Assembly (NCBI RefSeq): GCF_029227915.1
Contig: NC_079877.1
Location: 16,664,851-16,728,850, forward strand
Source: Hydractinia symbiolongicarpus
Taxonomy: Eukaryota > Cnidaria > Hydrozoa > Anthoathecata > Hydractiniidae
Direction of reading: 5' to 3'
DNA: 64,000 bases
The notes under the pieces are model-generated. The model was not told where the DNA came from, searched no databases, and saw only the letters and a program-made list of their open reading frames with translations. Position numbers and translations under genes: made by a program. Numbering within the stretch: position 1 is the stretch's first letter; the number at the start of each line of letters is the position of its first letter. This document shows, one piece after another, positions 22,101-33,354 of this stretch.

Positions 22101-24973
22101 CAGTGTAAACGAGAATAAAAAAGGCTCCCTTATCATTTTGTAGAGAAAAATGCACCAAGAAGCTTGTTATCAACTATGAAAAACTGCAATTCGTAATTCT
22201 GTGTAAACCTGTTGAACTTTGCATAACTCTTATCATTAATATTTAGCTGCGGTACTGATGTCCATGGCACATTTTGTCAGCAAACACAAGCTTCGTCTGT
22301 CTTTTACCATGGCGATTTAAATGTTCTTGTTATATTGTCAGTCAGAGAGGACTCAATAAAAAAAGCAGCCATATTAAGTGAAATGCATTTTCGAAGTTTG
22401 CGTACCAAATTGCTATTGCGATCACGCAATGAAGAAGCTGTAAAACAACTCGACATTGCTAAAAAACAGGCACAGCAAGCTCCAGTTTTTGAACAGTTGA
22501 CACTTCCAGAAGACTTAGTTGGTTTGGCTATTGGAGCACAAGGGGCCAATATCCAAGCTGCTCGTCGTATACCAGGAGTGTTGTCTGTAGAAGTGGATGA
22601 AGCAGCGTGCACATTTAACATCCTTGGGGAGGTATGTTCTTAGCTATATATTCGTAGATATTCCAAACAGGCTGTTTACATATACATGTTGCATTGGCAT
22701 ATATTGCAGAACGTGGAATGTGTCAAAGAAGCCAGATGTTTACTTGATTTTGCTGAAGAGCAAGTCTACGTTCCTAGAGCTTACGTTGGTAAAGTTATTG
22801 GTAGAAATGGACGAATTGTGCAGGACATTGTCGATAAATCAGGGGTGGTAAGGGTAAAGATTGACCCTGAGCCAGAAGAAAATAAATCTGAAGAAGAGAA
22901 AAAGGTAACATAGTCATTAACTTCGCATGTTATCATTTTCACACATCTTTAGCTTTGTCATGGGTAACTGTTATTCATCAATTTAGAAAGATGTACCATT
23001 TCTGTTTATTGGCACCAGAGATAATATCTGCAATGCTAAGATGATGTTGGAATACCATTTGTCTCATTTAAAGGTTAGTTTTATTCCCTATCTGACTGTT
23101 TTTTTTTGCTAGCATTGTTTCTGTGCGTATTATACTTATAACCACAATGATTTTAAATTAATTTTTTTTTGCTCTTGGACAGGACGTAGAAGAGTTAAGA
23201 AGTCAGAAAGACAATATTGATCTGGAATTGCGTATATACGGTGTGAATCCCTCCACAGGTCCATTCTTCCCACCACCTGCTGAAATGCGTCGTCAGCACG
23301 CATTAAGTATTACGTCACAATACGATGGTATTGTACGGGACCGAACACAAACAATTGAGAGCTATGCAGGTGATCTAGCCGAACTGCCTGTTTACACCAG
23401 CAATCCTTCAAATCGAAATCCTTTGTTTGGTTTGCGTGTAAGAACAAATAGTGAGACAGAACCTCTTAAGAAAGATGATAAGGTAAAGTAAAAACGCAAG
23501 ATTTTAAAGAGCTGTATTATAATTAGGTCCATGACTGATCCCCATTAAGCTTTTCCCGGTATTTTTCATAATTTTTATACCTCACTAAACCTCTCACCTC
23601 ACTAAACTCTTTTTTTTCCAATAGACTGGTCGTACCTCTCCGCTTGGGAAAAGCCATTCACCAGATGGTATTCCACAGACCATACACGAAGCTGATTCGG
23701 AATACTCTCAGGAGATTAAACCAACTGGTAGTCAGACTTCGTCACGTGGTCGTGCTAACAGCAAACGTGGATCGTTCCATGGCAACAGAAGCACTCATGG
23801 TAGACAACGAGTTAACAGTGAATCTGAACGCGAGAAAAGTGAAGGTAGATGTCTTCTCGATTATAGTTTGTTTGCAAAGTTGAATAGTTGCCTTAGATGA
23901 CATAGACGACATAATTGAGTAATTTTTTTGAATGACTTTCAGTTTTAGTATTACGCAATCCGGATAAAGTAATTTTCATTTGCCGAAATTGTCTGTTAGT
24001 TTATCTCTTGCAGTATTTAATATGCGAGCACCTGCCTTGTGCCAAGGGAGGTTTGCTTGTCTCAAGGAGGTTTGCTTGTGCGAAAGGTTCCAACCGTTTT
24101 GTACTTATTTACAGTAATGGTATATGATCAGCTGCTTTTATTTGTTTTATCTCTTATTTATTGTTTTGTTTAGCAAATGAGAATCTCGACTGGCGTCGTC
24201 GTGACGAAGCAGCAGAGGTAAAAGATGAGTCGTTGGAATATCAGCAACGAAGGAGAACTAAAAGCGAAGGAGAGTCGTTACCAGAACCAAAACAGATTCA
24301 GATTAAGCAACGTTCGGCCACAAACGCTGGGCACCAGAAAGCTCCTCCGAACAGCAAGCAGAAGAACGATCACCCCAAAAATAATCACCATCAAAAACAA
24401 AACCGCGATAACGCGAAGTCGGATGAAAGAACGACGTCCACGCAGCATCAAAACAAAAACAAGAATCAAAATAACCGCCCCAACCAACCACGTGAGCATC
24501 GTAAGATCCTTCGTCATGCCAATAACCCAAATAAACAACAGAACAGACAGATAAAGGGGAAGGAAGCGACGGATGCTAAACAAAATGGAAACACGCAGGA
24601 AGCAGAACAAGAACTTACCTCGGAAATTAAATCGTCCGTTACTTCTGATACTGGGCAAGTAAAATCACCCGCTGAAACTGCTGTTGCTGCTGATGAAAAA
24701 CCCGCTAACCCTGAAAATCCTGGGGCAGCAGCACCCCAACATCCTGCGGCAGCAGCACCCCATCATCCTGCGGAGAAAGCACTTGAAAAGAAGAGCTGTG
24801 TAGATTGCAAAACGAAATCGGTAGGTGTATTGAAAGATAACAATAAGAACGAGATTGTATCCGAATCTGAGAAAGACTTGACGTCGAATGGTCCCTTACT
24901 GGAACTTAAAAATGACGTCGCCGTCTCGACGGAAAAAAAAGACGCGTCTGTTGAAATCAGTCAGCAGTCGTAG
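16133..24973 (+). CDS. FMR1: FMR1/FXR-family RNA-binding protein, ten exons
   Basis: A cytoplasmic mRNA-binding translational regulator of the fragile-X family. Exons: 16133-16186, 16258-16310, 18775-19026, 19227-19292, 22247-22631, 22710-22904, 22987-23073, 23183-23482, 23625-23844, 24174-24973; all introns are GT-AG, all phases match, and the sum encodes 803 residues. The start ([17 protein letters not shown]) aligns with the family N-terminus. Two Tudor/Agenet modules fill about 2-50 and 60-118 ([31 protein letters not shown]). A KH0-like region with [10 protein letters not shown] follows (about 187). KH1 is at about 223-270 ([15 protein letters not shown]) and KH2 at about 286-364 ([29 protein letters not shown]). 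The tail (about 537-803) is Lys/Asn/Gln/Glu-rich, begins [16 protein letters not shown], and lacks a clear RGG box. Intron 2 carries a dispersed repeat and intron 4 a piggyBac relic. One gene stands for the vertebrate FMR1/FXR1/FXR2 set; the symbol is by family. Confidence 0.93.
16759..17024. repeat. Dispersed repeat, copy 2 (FMR1 intron 2)
   Basis: It aligns by eye with 11458-11720 along its whole length and ends with TCTCCTGGCTA. It lies in the 2.46-kb second intron of the FMR1-like gene, in the same orientation as copy 1. The rest of this intron (16311-18774) is AT-rich and shows no further feature. Confidence 0.7.
19308..21616 (+). mobile_element. piggyBac-family DNA transposon in FMR1 intron 4
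   Basis: The element sits between two TTAA sites (19308-19311 and 21613-21616), the exact target of piggyBac elements. The left end begins TTAACCCTTAGCC and the right end, read inverted, TTAACCCTGACACTGCC, so the short terminal repeat begins CCCT. It is about 2.3 kb and carries one decayed transposase in the same direction as the host gene. The host exons on either side join in phase, so the insertion is carried inside the intron without damage to the coding sequence. Confidence 0.88.
19533..21220 (+). pseudogene. Broken piggyBac transposase (PGBD-like)
   Basis: From the ATG at 19533 an acidic N-terminal part of the transposase runs to a stop at 19943. The DDE domain resumes in other frames: [16 protein letters not shown] (about 19970), [14 protein letters not shown] (20181), then a long open stretch 20280-20775 with [18 protein letters not shown] (first catalytic acid, near 20350) and [16 protein letters not shown] (near 20590). 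In the second motif the expected aspartate before NFYTS is valine, so the catalytic triad is lost. After a further break the C-terminal Cys-rich zinc-binding domain appears as [32 protein letters not shown] (about 21010-21155). Frameshifts, stops and the lost aspartate show it cannot transpose. Confidence 0.85.
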
Positions 24974-27060
24974 AATGTTTTTCATCCATATATTTGATAT
25001 TTTTATTTGCTCTGTTAACATTTTTCACATATTTCGTATTAACTTAATTTTCGACGTTAAAATGTTTCGTATTTTTTTTTTTACTTATTTCCGGCGTGAT
25101 TAAACAAAGTAGAAAGGGGTGAAATTTTGACTCTTACAAGAATTACAAGAAACAGGTGAGATATCTTTTCTCCAAAACTTAAGGGAATAAGTAGAAAAAC
25201 GTTTGTAATATACAACTGAATTTTACTTTGCCTATTATAAAGCGTATATACCTATAATTTTTTACGTGGATAATTGACATCACTGCAAAGAGTATAATAT
25301 AATCCGGGTTTATATCAGGAAATCAACAGAAAGCGGGAGAATTAACAAAGACTAGGTATGCTAAGGGGAAATCGTATCATCAAACGTTTTGTGTCAGCTT
25401 TTGTGATTCAAAACGTATTCTATATTATATTAATCCGAGAATTCTTTGAATAATTTTAGTGACTTAGTTGCAATTTTGAAAACTGGAAAAAATTCGTGGA
25501 ATTTAAAGGCGGTTTTTGTGCAACTGCTGTTATATATTGTTTTGATAATGAAAGGTAGATGTGATAGGTCGTGTTTTAATATATTGTTGTGGTGTTCGAA
25601 GTTCATTTGAAAGTGAAGGTTAATGTTTTACATATCGCAGTCTCATTTAAAATTACATGGATCGTTTGGAAGACTGTAAAAAGGCGGCTATTTTTATTTT
25701 TCTATAAATTGTGTAAAGAAAAAAACCGTAAAAATGTTAAGTGTGTGTGACCATGTTAAGATTCTTAATTATTATCGTTAGTTTATTTTTTTAAGAGTTA
25801 CGTAATTGATTACAACTTATGGCCCAGTACTTACTGAGTCCTAAGTTTTAAAAGTAATATCGCTTATTATGATCAATTATGCTTTTTTTGCAACGAAATT
25901 GCTGAAAGGTGGACAGAGCATTTATCTCATTGAGTTTTTACAATTTTATTACTTTTCATCAATAATTATTATTCAATACAACGATTATATAGTTGCTATT
26001 TCTTCACGTGTATCATATTGTATTCAAGAAGTGAAAAATGAAAAAGAAGAGTAATAATCGTGCATATTGTCATGCAGAGAAACCTCTCTGAACAATGTAT
26101 TAGACGGTCACCTTTTTGGGTTTTTATGGACTTTTCTGTGAAAAATGTTTTATACTGTGTGAGGCACAGCTGGGTGTGACTAACAAGTGTTAGAGGCGAC
26201 TGTGTCAGGCGTTGGTTTATGAATTGGCGTGGTGGCTCACACCCCAACTTTCTAGTAAAATCTCTGCTTTTTCTATTTTTTAACCGAAAATATCGTCCCA
26301 CTGGCTAGTCGTATGATAGAAAACTATATCATGGAGGAGGGGTGCGGATGCATTCAAAAAATACCTTCGTAGTAAGGGGGAGGGGGTGATATTGTTCGTA
26401 TGTTCTTGAAAAAAGAAACAAGAAGTGTGCTATAATGATCACCAGATGTGTAAATATAATCAGGGTGGCCACTCTACCTGGAAATACATGGAATCTATTT
26501 CGCCTAGAAATATACATTGAAAAACAAGGGTTTTCAGTAAAAACTCCTGGAAATACCTGGACAATTTACTACTTAAAAAAAAGTGGCCACCCTGATAATA
26601 ACCTAAATTTAGCAGTATGTTAGAAAAAAGGGGGGGTGGGTTGAAGTACGAATAGACAGTGGGTTATGACAAAAAAAAATTGATTACCCCGTATTTTTTT
26701 AAAAATTACTTTCTATAGTCTTACAAATAGTTGCATTCATATTCTTATCAAATTTGACACAACAACATCAGAAATAAATCGATTTTGGGCCATTTTGGGC
26801 ACTTTACGGACTAAAAAACACGTAAATTTGGCATAACCATTTTTACCCAGTGGTACAAGTAGTTTTTCACAGTATGCCTAAAATTGTTCAGGAGACAAGG
26901 AATATTTTGATAAGTTTAAATAAAAACGACAGCATTGATGATAGATTGTATTATAAACTCACACTTTCAGACACTCCACGGCGCCTCGATTCTATGGTCT
27001 TCCTAAATACATAAACAAGGAATTCTAATACGATCAATCGTTTCGTGTACAGGATCGCCT
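24974..27060. other. FMR1 3' UTR and intergenic region
   Basis: The first few hundred bases are presumably the 3' UTR of the FMR1-like gene; no poly(A) site can be singled out. Except for the MITE at 26461-26594 I see no gene, RNA or repeat that stands out. G-rich tracts at 26338-26387 and 26627-26640 are simple low-complexity runs. Confidence 0.35.
26461..26594. repeat. MITE with CAGGGTGGCCACT inverted ends
   Basis: The 134-bp unit starts CAGGGTGGCCACT and ends AGTGGCCACCCTG, perfect 13-base terminal inverted repeats. Inside, the phrase CTGGAAATAC occurs twice. CAGGG-type ends are typical of hAT-derived MITEs, which make 8-bp duplications; the flanks (AATATAAT and ATAATAAC) do not match well, so the target duplication is unproven. 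Confidence 0.75.
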
Positions 27061-28260
27061 TTGTATAATTTATCAAAATATTTAGCTTCCATTACACAAA
27101 AAGTAACTGTAAAAACTCGAAAGAGTGTTCAGAATTTATCAGAAACATTCGGATGGAGGATGACGAATGTATGGAATCATTTGCATATCTTCACTGTACA
27201 CAAATGTACCGATAAAGGACACATTATGTATCATCAGGGAATTGCTGCTAAATGATGATGAGTATGACAAACTAATGTCCTTAGTCGAAAAAAAAGTATT
27301 TATTTGATAGTAACTTCTTTACGTAAACTGACGGTGTGGCTATGGTTGGCCCAACTTCCTCCATGGTAGCTAAAATATATATGCAGGCTCATGAGACTAC
27401 AGCCTTAACAAATGCAGGATGTGGATGACGATCTTAATAATTAAAAGAGCACATCTGGAAGCATTTCATGAACATATCAATAATTTACACCCGAAAATCA
27501 ATTTACAATTGAACACGAGAATAACGATACGCCTCCTTTCCTAGACACTCCAGTGTCTCGCGACGGCGGTAACTTATCAGTGTCAGTATACCGCAAATCA
27601 ACTCATACTGATCAATATCTCAACCACACGTCTTATCACCAAATGTTCTGCAAAGAAAGTGTAGTGTCCTCATCCCTGGACAGAGCAGTCAATGTAGTCA
27701 GTGGAGAGAATGACCGAAAGAAAGATTTATCTCAAATAAACAACGCCTTACTTGCAAATACGTACTCGAGACGAAGCATTAAAAAGGTTGAAGAGAAAAC
27801 CAGGAACAGAACTGATAAGAACGGTGACAGGAAGGATGCAGATGAACCAGCAGCTATAGTGTGTATGCCATATATACCATAGATAGGTAACATACTTCGT
27901 TGGGTATTAAAATATCATAAAATAAAGACAGTGTTTCAATCTAAAAACACGCTACGTAGTATACTGTCATATCCGAAAGTCAAAATACGTTAAAGAGTAA
28001 ATGCAATATTTTCTACGAAATCCCGTGTAAGGATTGTGATGCTGTTTATGTCGGTGAAACAAAACGAATGTTTAAACAACGTGTGCAAGAGCACAAAAGA
28101 GCCGTACGCAACGCAGATACAGACAAAAATGAGATTGCGGACCATAGCTGGAACAATGATCATATTATTGACTGGGACAATAAAAAGATTATAGACGAGT
28201 TGGACAGCAAGAAAATTGAAAGAAACCATAAATAGTTATAGACAGAACTACTCATATCGA
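27061..28260 (+). mobile_element. Decayed Penelope-like retroelement with GIY-YIG domain
   Basis: A plus-strand relic of a Penelope-like element. The RT part is represented by YNLSKYLASITQKV (27064), and by FLDTPVSRDGGNLSVSVYRK followed by THTDQYLNHTSYHQ (27541-27645), which matches the thumb-side region of Penelope RTs. A linker ending in CMPYIP lies at about 27865-27880, and phrases such as KTVFQSKNTLRSILSYP at about 27925-27975. The GIY-YIG endonuclease follows at 28010-28235 as IPCKDCDAVYVGETKRMFKQ and RVQEHKRAVRNADT. Stops and frame changes occur throughout and the 5' half of the RT is scrambled, so it is inactive. Terminal repeats were not identified. Confidence 0.78.
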
Positions 28261-28914
28261 TAGTATTTCCTATCAACTTCCAGAATTATGGTTACCTTCG
28301 GAAAGCGAATTTTGAAAAAAGTACAAAATTTTTCGGGACAAACGTAACATAAGCGAAACGTAACAATAGCGAAATTTTAGAAACAGGAAAGATTTTTCAA
28401 CCTATTGCTTCCATCTGGGTCCGTGAAAAAAGTTAATTACTTTAAAATTGATTTCAATACTCTAATTATTTTCTTAACTAATAAATAGCCAAATTTACTA
28501 TATTCCTCATTGATCAAAAAGAAAATTATAACGAATGCACAAAATTTAAAAAGTAGATCAACGGCAGAATTTCTATTGTGGCGTCCTAATAAAGCCGGAC
28601 CTATATCCCAAAATATTTGGGGACTCCATACCAATAGAAAAACTCACCGCTCTAAAGCTTCCTCTGTACATTACGCCATCTTGGAACGTACTACACCGCT
28701 CATTACGTCCAACAAGCGATGAGTCGACTCCAATAGTGTTTACTTTTCCTCTCGTTTATTGGACGTTAAGAAACCCTGGGTACGAGGTTGCAGTATTACG
28801 TACAAAAAAGGTTATTAAAATGAAAACAAAATATTTATTTGCTCATGCTTTTTTCAAAAGATATGTGCGCCAAAAATTTGGATTTATTACACGTAGATAA
28901 AACTTCGTGTTTGT
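28261..28914. other. Intergenic, no feature seen
   Basis: AT-rich spacer between the Penelope-like relic and acidic gene A. The open stretch 28510-28722 shows no domain. The motif CCCTGGGTACGAGGTTGC near 28775 resembles the CCTGGGGACGAGG repeat seen elsewhere. Confidence 0.3.
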
Positions 28915-30114
28915 TTATTTTTCCTCGGTTTTGTCTGACTCTTCAGGAACGTTTTGGGTTTCGTCAGACTCTTCTGCGGGGAGGTCTTCGGTTTCGTGAG
29001 ACTCTTCTGCGGGGAGGTCTTCGGTTTCGTGAGACTCTTCTGCGGGGAGGTCTTCGGTTTCGTCAGACTCTTCTTCAGGAAGGTCTTCGGTTTCGTCAGA
29101 CTCTTCTTCAGGAAGGTCTTCGGTTTCGTCAGACTCTTCTTCAGGAAGGTCTTCGGTTTCGTCAGACTCTTCTTCAGGAAGGTCTTCGGTTTCGTCAGAC
29201 TCTTCTTCAGGAAGGTCTTCGGTTTCGTCAGACTCTTCTTCAGGAAGGTCTTCGGTTTCGTCAGACTCTTCTTCAGGAAGGTCTTCGGTTTCGTCAGACT
29301 CTTCTTCAGGAAGGTCTTCGGTTTCGTCAGACAGACCTTCAGGGAGGTCTTCGGTTTCGTCAGACAGACCTTCAGGAATTTCTTCGGTTTCAGCCTCTTT
29401 TGGAGCATCTTCGGTTTCAGCCTCTTTTGGAGCATCTTCGGTTTCAGCCTCTTTTAGAGCATCTTCGGTTTCAGCCTCTTTTAGAGCATCTTCGGTTTCA
29501 GCCTCTTTTAGAGCATCTTCGGTTTCAGCCTCTTTTAGAGCATCTTCGGTTTCAGCCTCTTTTAGAGCATCTTCGGTTTCAGATTCCTCCTCGGGGACAT
29601 CTTCAGATTCGTCAGATGCCTCCTCGGGGACATCTTCAGATTCGTCAGATGTCTCCTCGGGGACATCTTCGGATTCGTCGGATTCATCCTCGGGGACATC
29701 TTCGGTTTCCTCATCAAAGAACTGAAATTCCTCATCTTCTGGGATGGCTAGTTCCATATCTTCTGAGATGTCCTGAGGAATGTCTTCCTCCTCATCGGCT
29801 TCATCTTCAGGAGCATCTTCTTCAGGCTCGTCGGCATCCTCCTCCTCGTCCTTTTCTTCATCCTGGGCTTTATTTTCAGTTTCAGCAGTTTGGTCAGCAG
29901 GAGTTTCAACTTTGTTTTCAACTAAAATATAAATGAAAATATAAACTTCTGATTCAAGTACCTTGTTCATTTCCAACACTTTTACTTATTACTCGACATT
30001 GTAGAACTTACCAGCTGAAACGTCTGCGACCTCTGCAGTTTTCTCCTCTGTGTTTGCTATTGGTGCTGCTAAAGACACAGCAAATAGAGCCAAAAGTACG
30101 ATAAAGACCTTCAT
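28915..30114 (-). CDS. Acidic gene A: secreted Glu/Asp-rich repeat protein, 369 aa
   Basis: Two exons on the minus strand, 30114-30012 and 29921-28915, joined by a 90-base GT-AG intron in phase 1. Exon 1 encodes a signal peptide (MKVFIVLLALFAVSLAAPIA) and a short pro-like stretch. Exon 2 begins VENKVETPADQTAETENKAQ, passes through an acidic segment with the core EDMELAIPEDEEFQFF, then three repeat blocks: three to four units around SDESEDVPEE, seven units of ETEDALKEA or ETEDAPKEA (9 residues), and about thirteen units of the ETEDLPEEESD type (11 residues), ending DKTEEK. There are no cysteines. Almost all residues are E, D, S, T, L, P, A, so it should be disordered and strongly negative, as calcium-binding or matrix proteins often are. 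A TATA-like box lies upstream. I do not recognise the family; genes B and C are related. The opposite strand is also open, which is a by-product of the repeats. Confidence 0.82.
28955..29720 (-). repeat. In-frame minisatellite arrays of acidic gene A
   Basis: Three coding tandem arrays lie end to end. In plus-strand order these are about thirteen 33-bp units (28955-29385), then seven 27-bp units (29386-29580), then about four 30-36-bp units (29581-29715). The GTCTTCGGTTTCGTCAGACT phrase of the first array is almost identical in most copies, which indicates recent expansion or gene conversion. All unit lengths are multiples of three, so length changes keep the frame. Confidence 0.85.
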
Positions 30115-30210
30115 ATTGGATTATTTTTTTAAAACGTTTCACAAAAAACTTTCAACCGTTTGCTCGTTTGAGTAACTTGTATATGAATGTTCGTGTCGCC
30201 CTTTTTTTCA

Positions 30211-30217
30211 TTTTATA
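30211..30217 (-). promoter_or_regulatory. Candidate TATA box of acidic gene A
   Basis: TATAAAA on the minus strand lies about 95-105 bases upstream of the ATG of acidic gene A. With a start about 30 bases downstream this leaves a 5' UTR of roughly 65-70 bases. Confidence 0.45.
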
Positions 30218-31004
30218 GAAATTTAATTACAGCGTGCTCAATGAAATGAGACGATGCTGACATACTCAAAGTATAAGAACATGGTTTCCAGTAGTGTTGT
30301 AGAGAAGCAACTTCTAAAGCAGTTGTTCTAAATCAATTTTACAATTTTAATTATTCCGCATGGAAACCGTCTCACGATATTGACATCAATTGTGACATTA
30401 GAAACTAATTACGTGGTAATTACAAAAAAGAAATCCATTGAAGATATGCGTAATTAAACATTACTGACACGTTTCGACAACCGCGTACTTGTTCCTCTCC
30501 CTTCCGCCACAATATCGGTCAAAAGAAGGGGACTGATAACTAATGGTTGTCATAGAAGACCAAAATCTCAGAAAGGAAGTAAAACAGAAGCTTAACAAGC
30601 TCGTACATGTTCTTCTATTTCCTTTCACTATTCCGGTCAAGAACAAGACTGGTAACTAATGGTTTGTCGCCGAGGACAAAACTTTCCATGAGGAAGTTGA
30701 AAAAAACTAAAAAATGATTAAATTTAGAGTTAGGCGAGGCAACAAGAGCAAGTTTGCCTTGTTTATTTTGATCATAGATATACGTTTTTGTGAAGATTAG
30801 ATAAATTGGAGTTCAGCCTTAGCCGAAACATGTTTATGACATGTTTATTTTAGCTTACTCTAGCTAATATAGACATGACCTGACTGTAATTCTTTGCGTG
30901 TTTTTTTTCTTACAGCGACATTTTACCTCCCCGGGTGTTTTTTTTTTTTTAAACGGGCAGACAAGTTGGTTAAGGAGAATGTAGATGCTCGACCTTAGGA
31001 TATG

Positions 31005-31392
31005 ATTCGAAGTTATTTGAGTCTTGCGTGCTATTCAGATCTTATATAAAAATAAGTGAAAATTCCTCAAAGATGATAAAAAAACATCTACACGGAAAAA
31101 AAAGTTTGGACAGGAGGGATTGTATTAGTAGTGCAAAATGGATTCGAAGTTATTTGAATCTTGCGTGCTATTTATATCTTATATAAAAATAAGTGAAAAT
31201 ACCCCAAGGATGATAAAAAAACATCTACACGGAAAAAAAAGTTTGGACAGGAGGGATTGTATTAGTAGTCCAAAGTGGATTCGAAGCTATTTGAATCTTG
31301 CGTGCTATTTATATCTTATATAAAAATAAGTGAAAATACCCAAAGGATGATAAAAAACATCTACACGGAAAAAAAAGTTTGGGCATGGGGGA
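31005..31392. repeat. 137-bp tandem repeat, nearly three copies
   Basis: Units start with ATTCGAAG at 31005, 31142 and 31279. Each contains GTTATTTGA or GCTATTTGA, TCTTGCGTGCTATT, CTTATATAAAAATAAGTGAA, ACATCTACACGG and AAAGTTTGG. Copies 2 and 3 are closest to each other. The last copy ends near 31392 within GTTTGGGCATGGGGG. No reading frame runs through the units. Confidence 0.85.
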
Positions 31393-31915
31393 TGGTAATA
31401 GTAATGAAAACTTGAAAGTATATATGGCTTTAAAAAAACTTTTATTTTACGAACAAAACCAGCTATTACAATATTTTTGTCTAATGAGAGATTTGAATCT
31501 TTTTAATTAGCGATGTTCGTAAAGAATAAATGGCGCAAAAAATTGTAATTAAAATATGGTTAGACATGCCTACAGTCGCAGTAATAACTGACAATGCTGC
31601 AGCAACTTGCTCCCCATTACTTCTTAAAGAGGAAGTATTTTTAAAAGAACGAACTATTGATCAAATTGAAAATCTATGTACTCGGCTAGATGAAAATAAA
31701 AAACATTGTTAGTGTATTTATATGTAAAACCCTTTTTTCATTTTTCATCCTTTTGAGAATGTCTTAAAAAAGTGTAACTCGGTGAGGCCAACACAGTTAA
31801 TTCCTATTCTTCACCTAAAATTTCTTTAATCAATTTTGTTGTTTTGATTCTCAAATTCTGAATAATGTCATTAAATGTACGTTCGCCGGTAAAAAAACAT
31901 TATACGACGGCATCA

Positions 31916-31954
31916 TTTACTCTTGCTAATTACTATATAATTAGCGAGAGTAAA
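31916..31954. repeat. Hairpin, 17-bp arms, 5-base loop
   Basis: TTTACTCTTGCTAATTA and its inverted partner TAATTAGCGAGAGTAAA flank CTATA, with one mismatch. The outer ends (TTTACTC) are the same as those of the hairpin at 46374-46416. Confidence 0.75.
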
Positions 31955-32635
31955 AAATACCGTGAATGAGGTTGATCATTACACGCCTTTTCTGCTCAAA
32001 GCGATAGGTTGCTGCGATATCACTTATAGGAAGATAATATATTAGATTAGGAGTGACAATAAATAAAAGTAAACATTCAATACAAATTTGTAGCATTTCA
32101 TTTGAAATGCTGCTTGCTTATCTCATTAAAAGTTCGTTCCCAAGCCGAAAAAGAAGCCCTGGAAACTAAAAGCAATCACGCGTTTCTGAAATAGAAACCC
32201 CTATTGCCTAAACTCTTTGTTACCCTGTTTCGGGGTTTTGGGTGTATTTTTTTGACGGGACAACGAGATGAAAAAAATAACAAAACATTTGAAACATCGT
32301 CCCCAGGGCTTCTTAGGTTTTTTATATTGGGTCAAAACCGAAAAAGTTTTGGGGACCTGGTTAAAAACGTTTCGTTGCTTAACAGACTATGTGAATGAAT
32401 GAAAGAATGATTTTACAAGAAATAAATCTTACAGGATGCCAACATCGACTGCATTGTAATAAATCTTATTTTGTGTACGAAATCTTCACTTGTAGCGATA
32501 TTTTCAAGGGCCCACTTTTCTCATCATTGGGACAGCTTCATAAAAAACAGTGGAAACAGTGGGGTGGAAACAGAATGTGCAGATTCAAAAGTTCAAGGTT
32601 TATTGAGGAGAATTCAGACGACTGTCTGAAGAAAA

Positions 32636-32644
32636 TAGAAATGT
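32636..32644 (+). repeat. Left 9-bp target duplication of the MULE-like element
   Basis: TAGAAATGT here faces TAGGAACGT at 42023-42031. Seven of nine bases match and both differences are transitions, as expected for an old duplication. Nine bases is the usual length for Mutator-type elements. Confidence 0.6.
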
Positions 32645-33354
32645 AAGGCTGGGTCAAATGCATCCAACATTTCATCCAACATTTTGGTTCGAATTTTGGA
32701 TGATGTTGGATGAAAATTTGTTCGAATTTCGAAAATTGAAAATCGAAAATTTGCAATTGAGTTTCGTTATCCAAGGTTCTATTTTTAAACCACCTTGCTT
32801 TACCCAACACGTTTCATCAAACATGGCGTGTTCATTCATTTGACTTTCACCATGGAGGACAGCTATCATGATTTTTTTAAACGAGTTATTGGATTTGTTT
32901 TGGAGTCTTTTTCTTGCTTTTCCCCTTTCTTTTTTTCGACCTTATTTTTGGTCCATACAGTCTTTTCATCAAGCTTTTCTTTTCTTTGTTTTTCAAATGT
33001 TTTACCTGGTTGGTAGGTATCGTCTTCTGCATCACTGGCCATAGCTGTCATCCTGACTTTTTCTGCTCCTTTTCGCTATCCACAAATGATTTTTTCCACA
33101 CACACTCTCAATTTATTTATTTATTTATTTATTTACAAGTATTCCATTGAGAAAAAAAACATTCGATTGTCAAAAACGTTCGAAAATGTGTTTGGAAATT
33201 CGAAAATTAGATAATATATCTAAGAAATCGTAAAATGACTTAAATGCATCCAACATAAAACTTCATGAAAAGTTGTTGGATAAAGCTAAAAATTTTGGAT
33301 AAGTTTGATCGAGATCAAACTTCATCCAACATTTATTTTTGATCTGTTCTAAAA

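Larger units (their letters stand above)
30218..32635. other. Intergenic repeats between acidic gene A and the MULE element
   Basis: No gene is supported. It contains the 137-bp tandem repeat, the hairpin at 31916-31954, and GTCCCCAGG at 32299-32307 facing GGGGACCTGG at about 32351-32360, another loose inverted pair of the CCTGGGGAC motif. Short open stretches at 31530-31712 and 32204-32646 show no domain. Confidence 0.35.

Noticed and set aside
24278-24658. Minus-strand ORF opposite the last FMR1 exon
   Set aside because: It is hydrophobic by complement of the Lys/Asn/Gln codons and has no support as a membrane protein gene.
28839-29936. 365-codon plus-strand ORF (repeats of RFRQTLLQEGL) and other long ORFs opposite acidic gene A
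   Set aside because: They are antisense shadows of the tandem repeats, whose lengths are multiples of three. They lack the signal peptide, intron and core motif that support the minus-strand gene.
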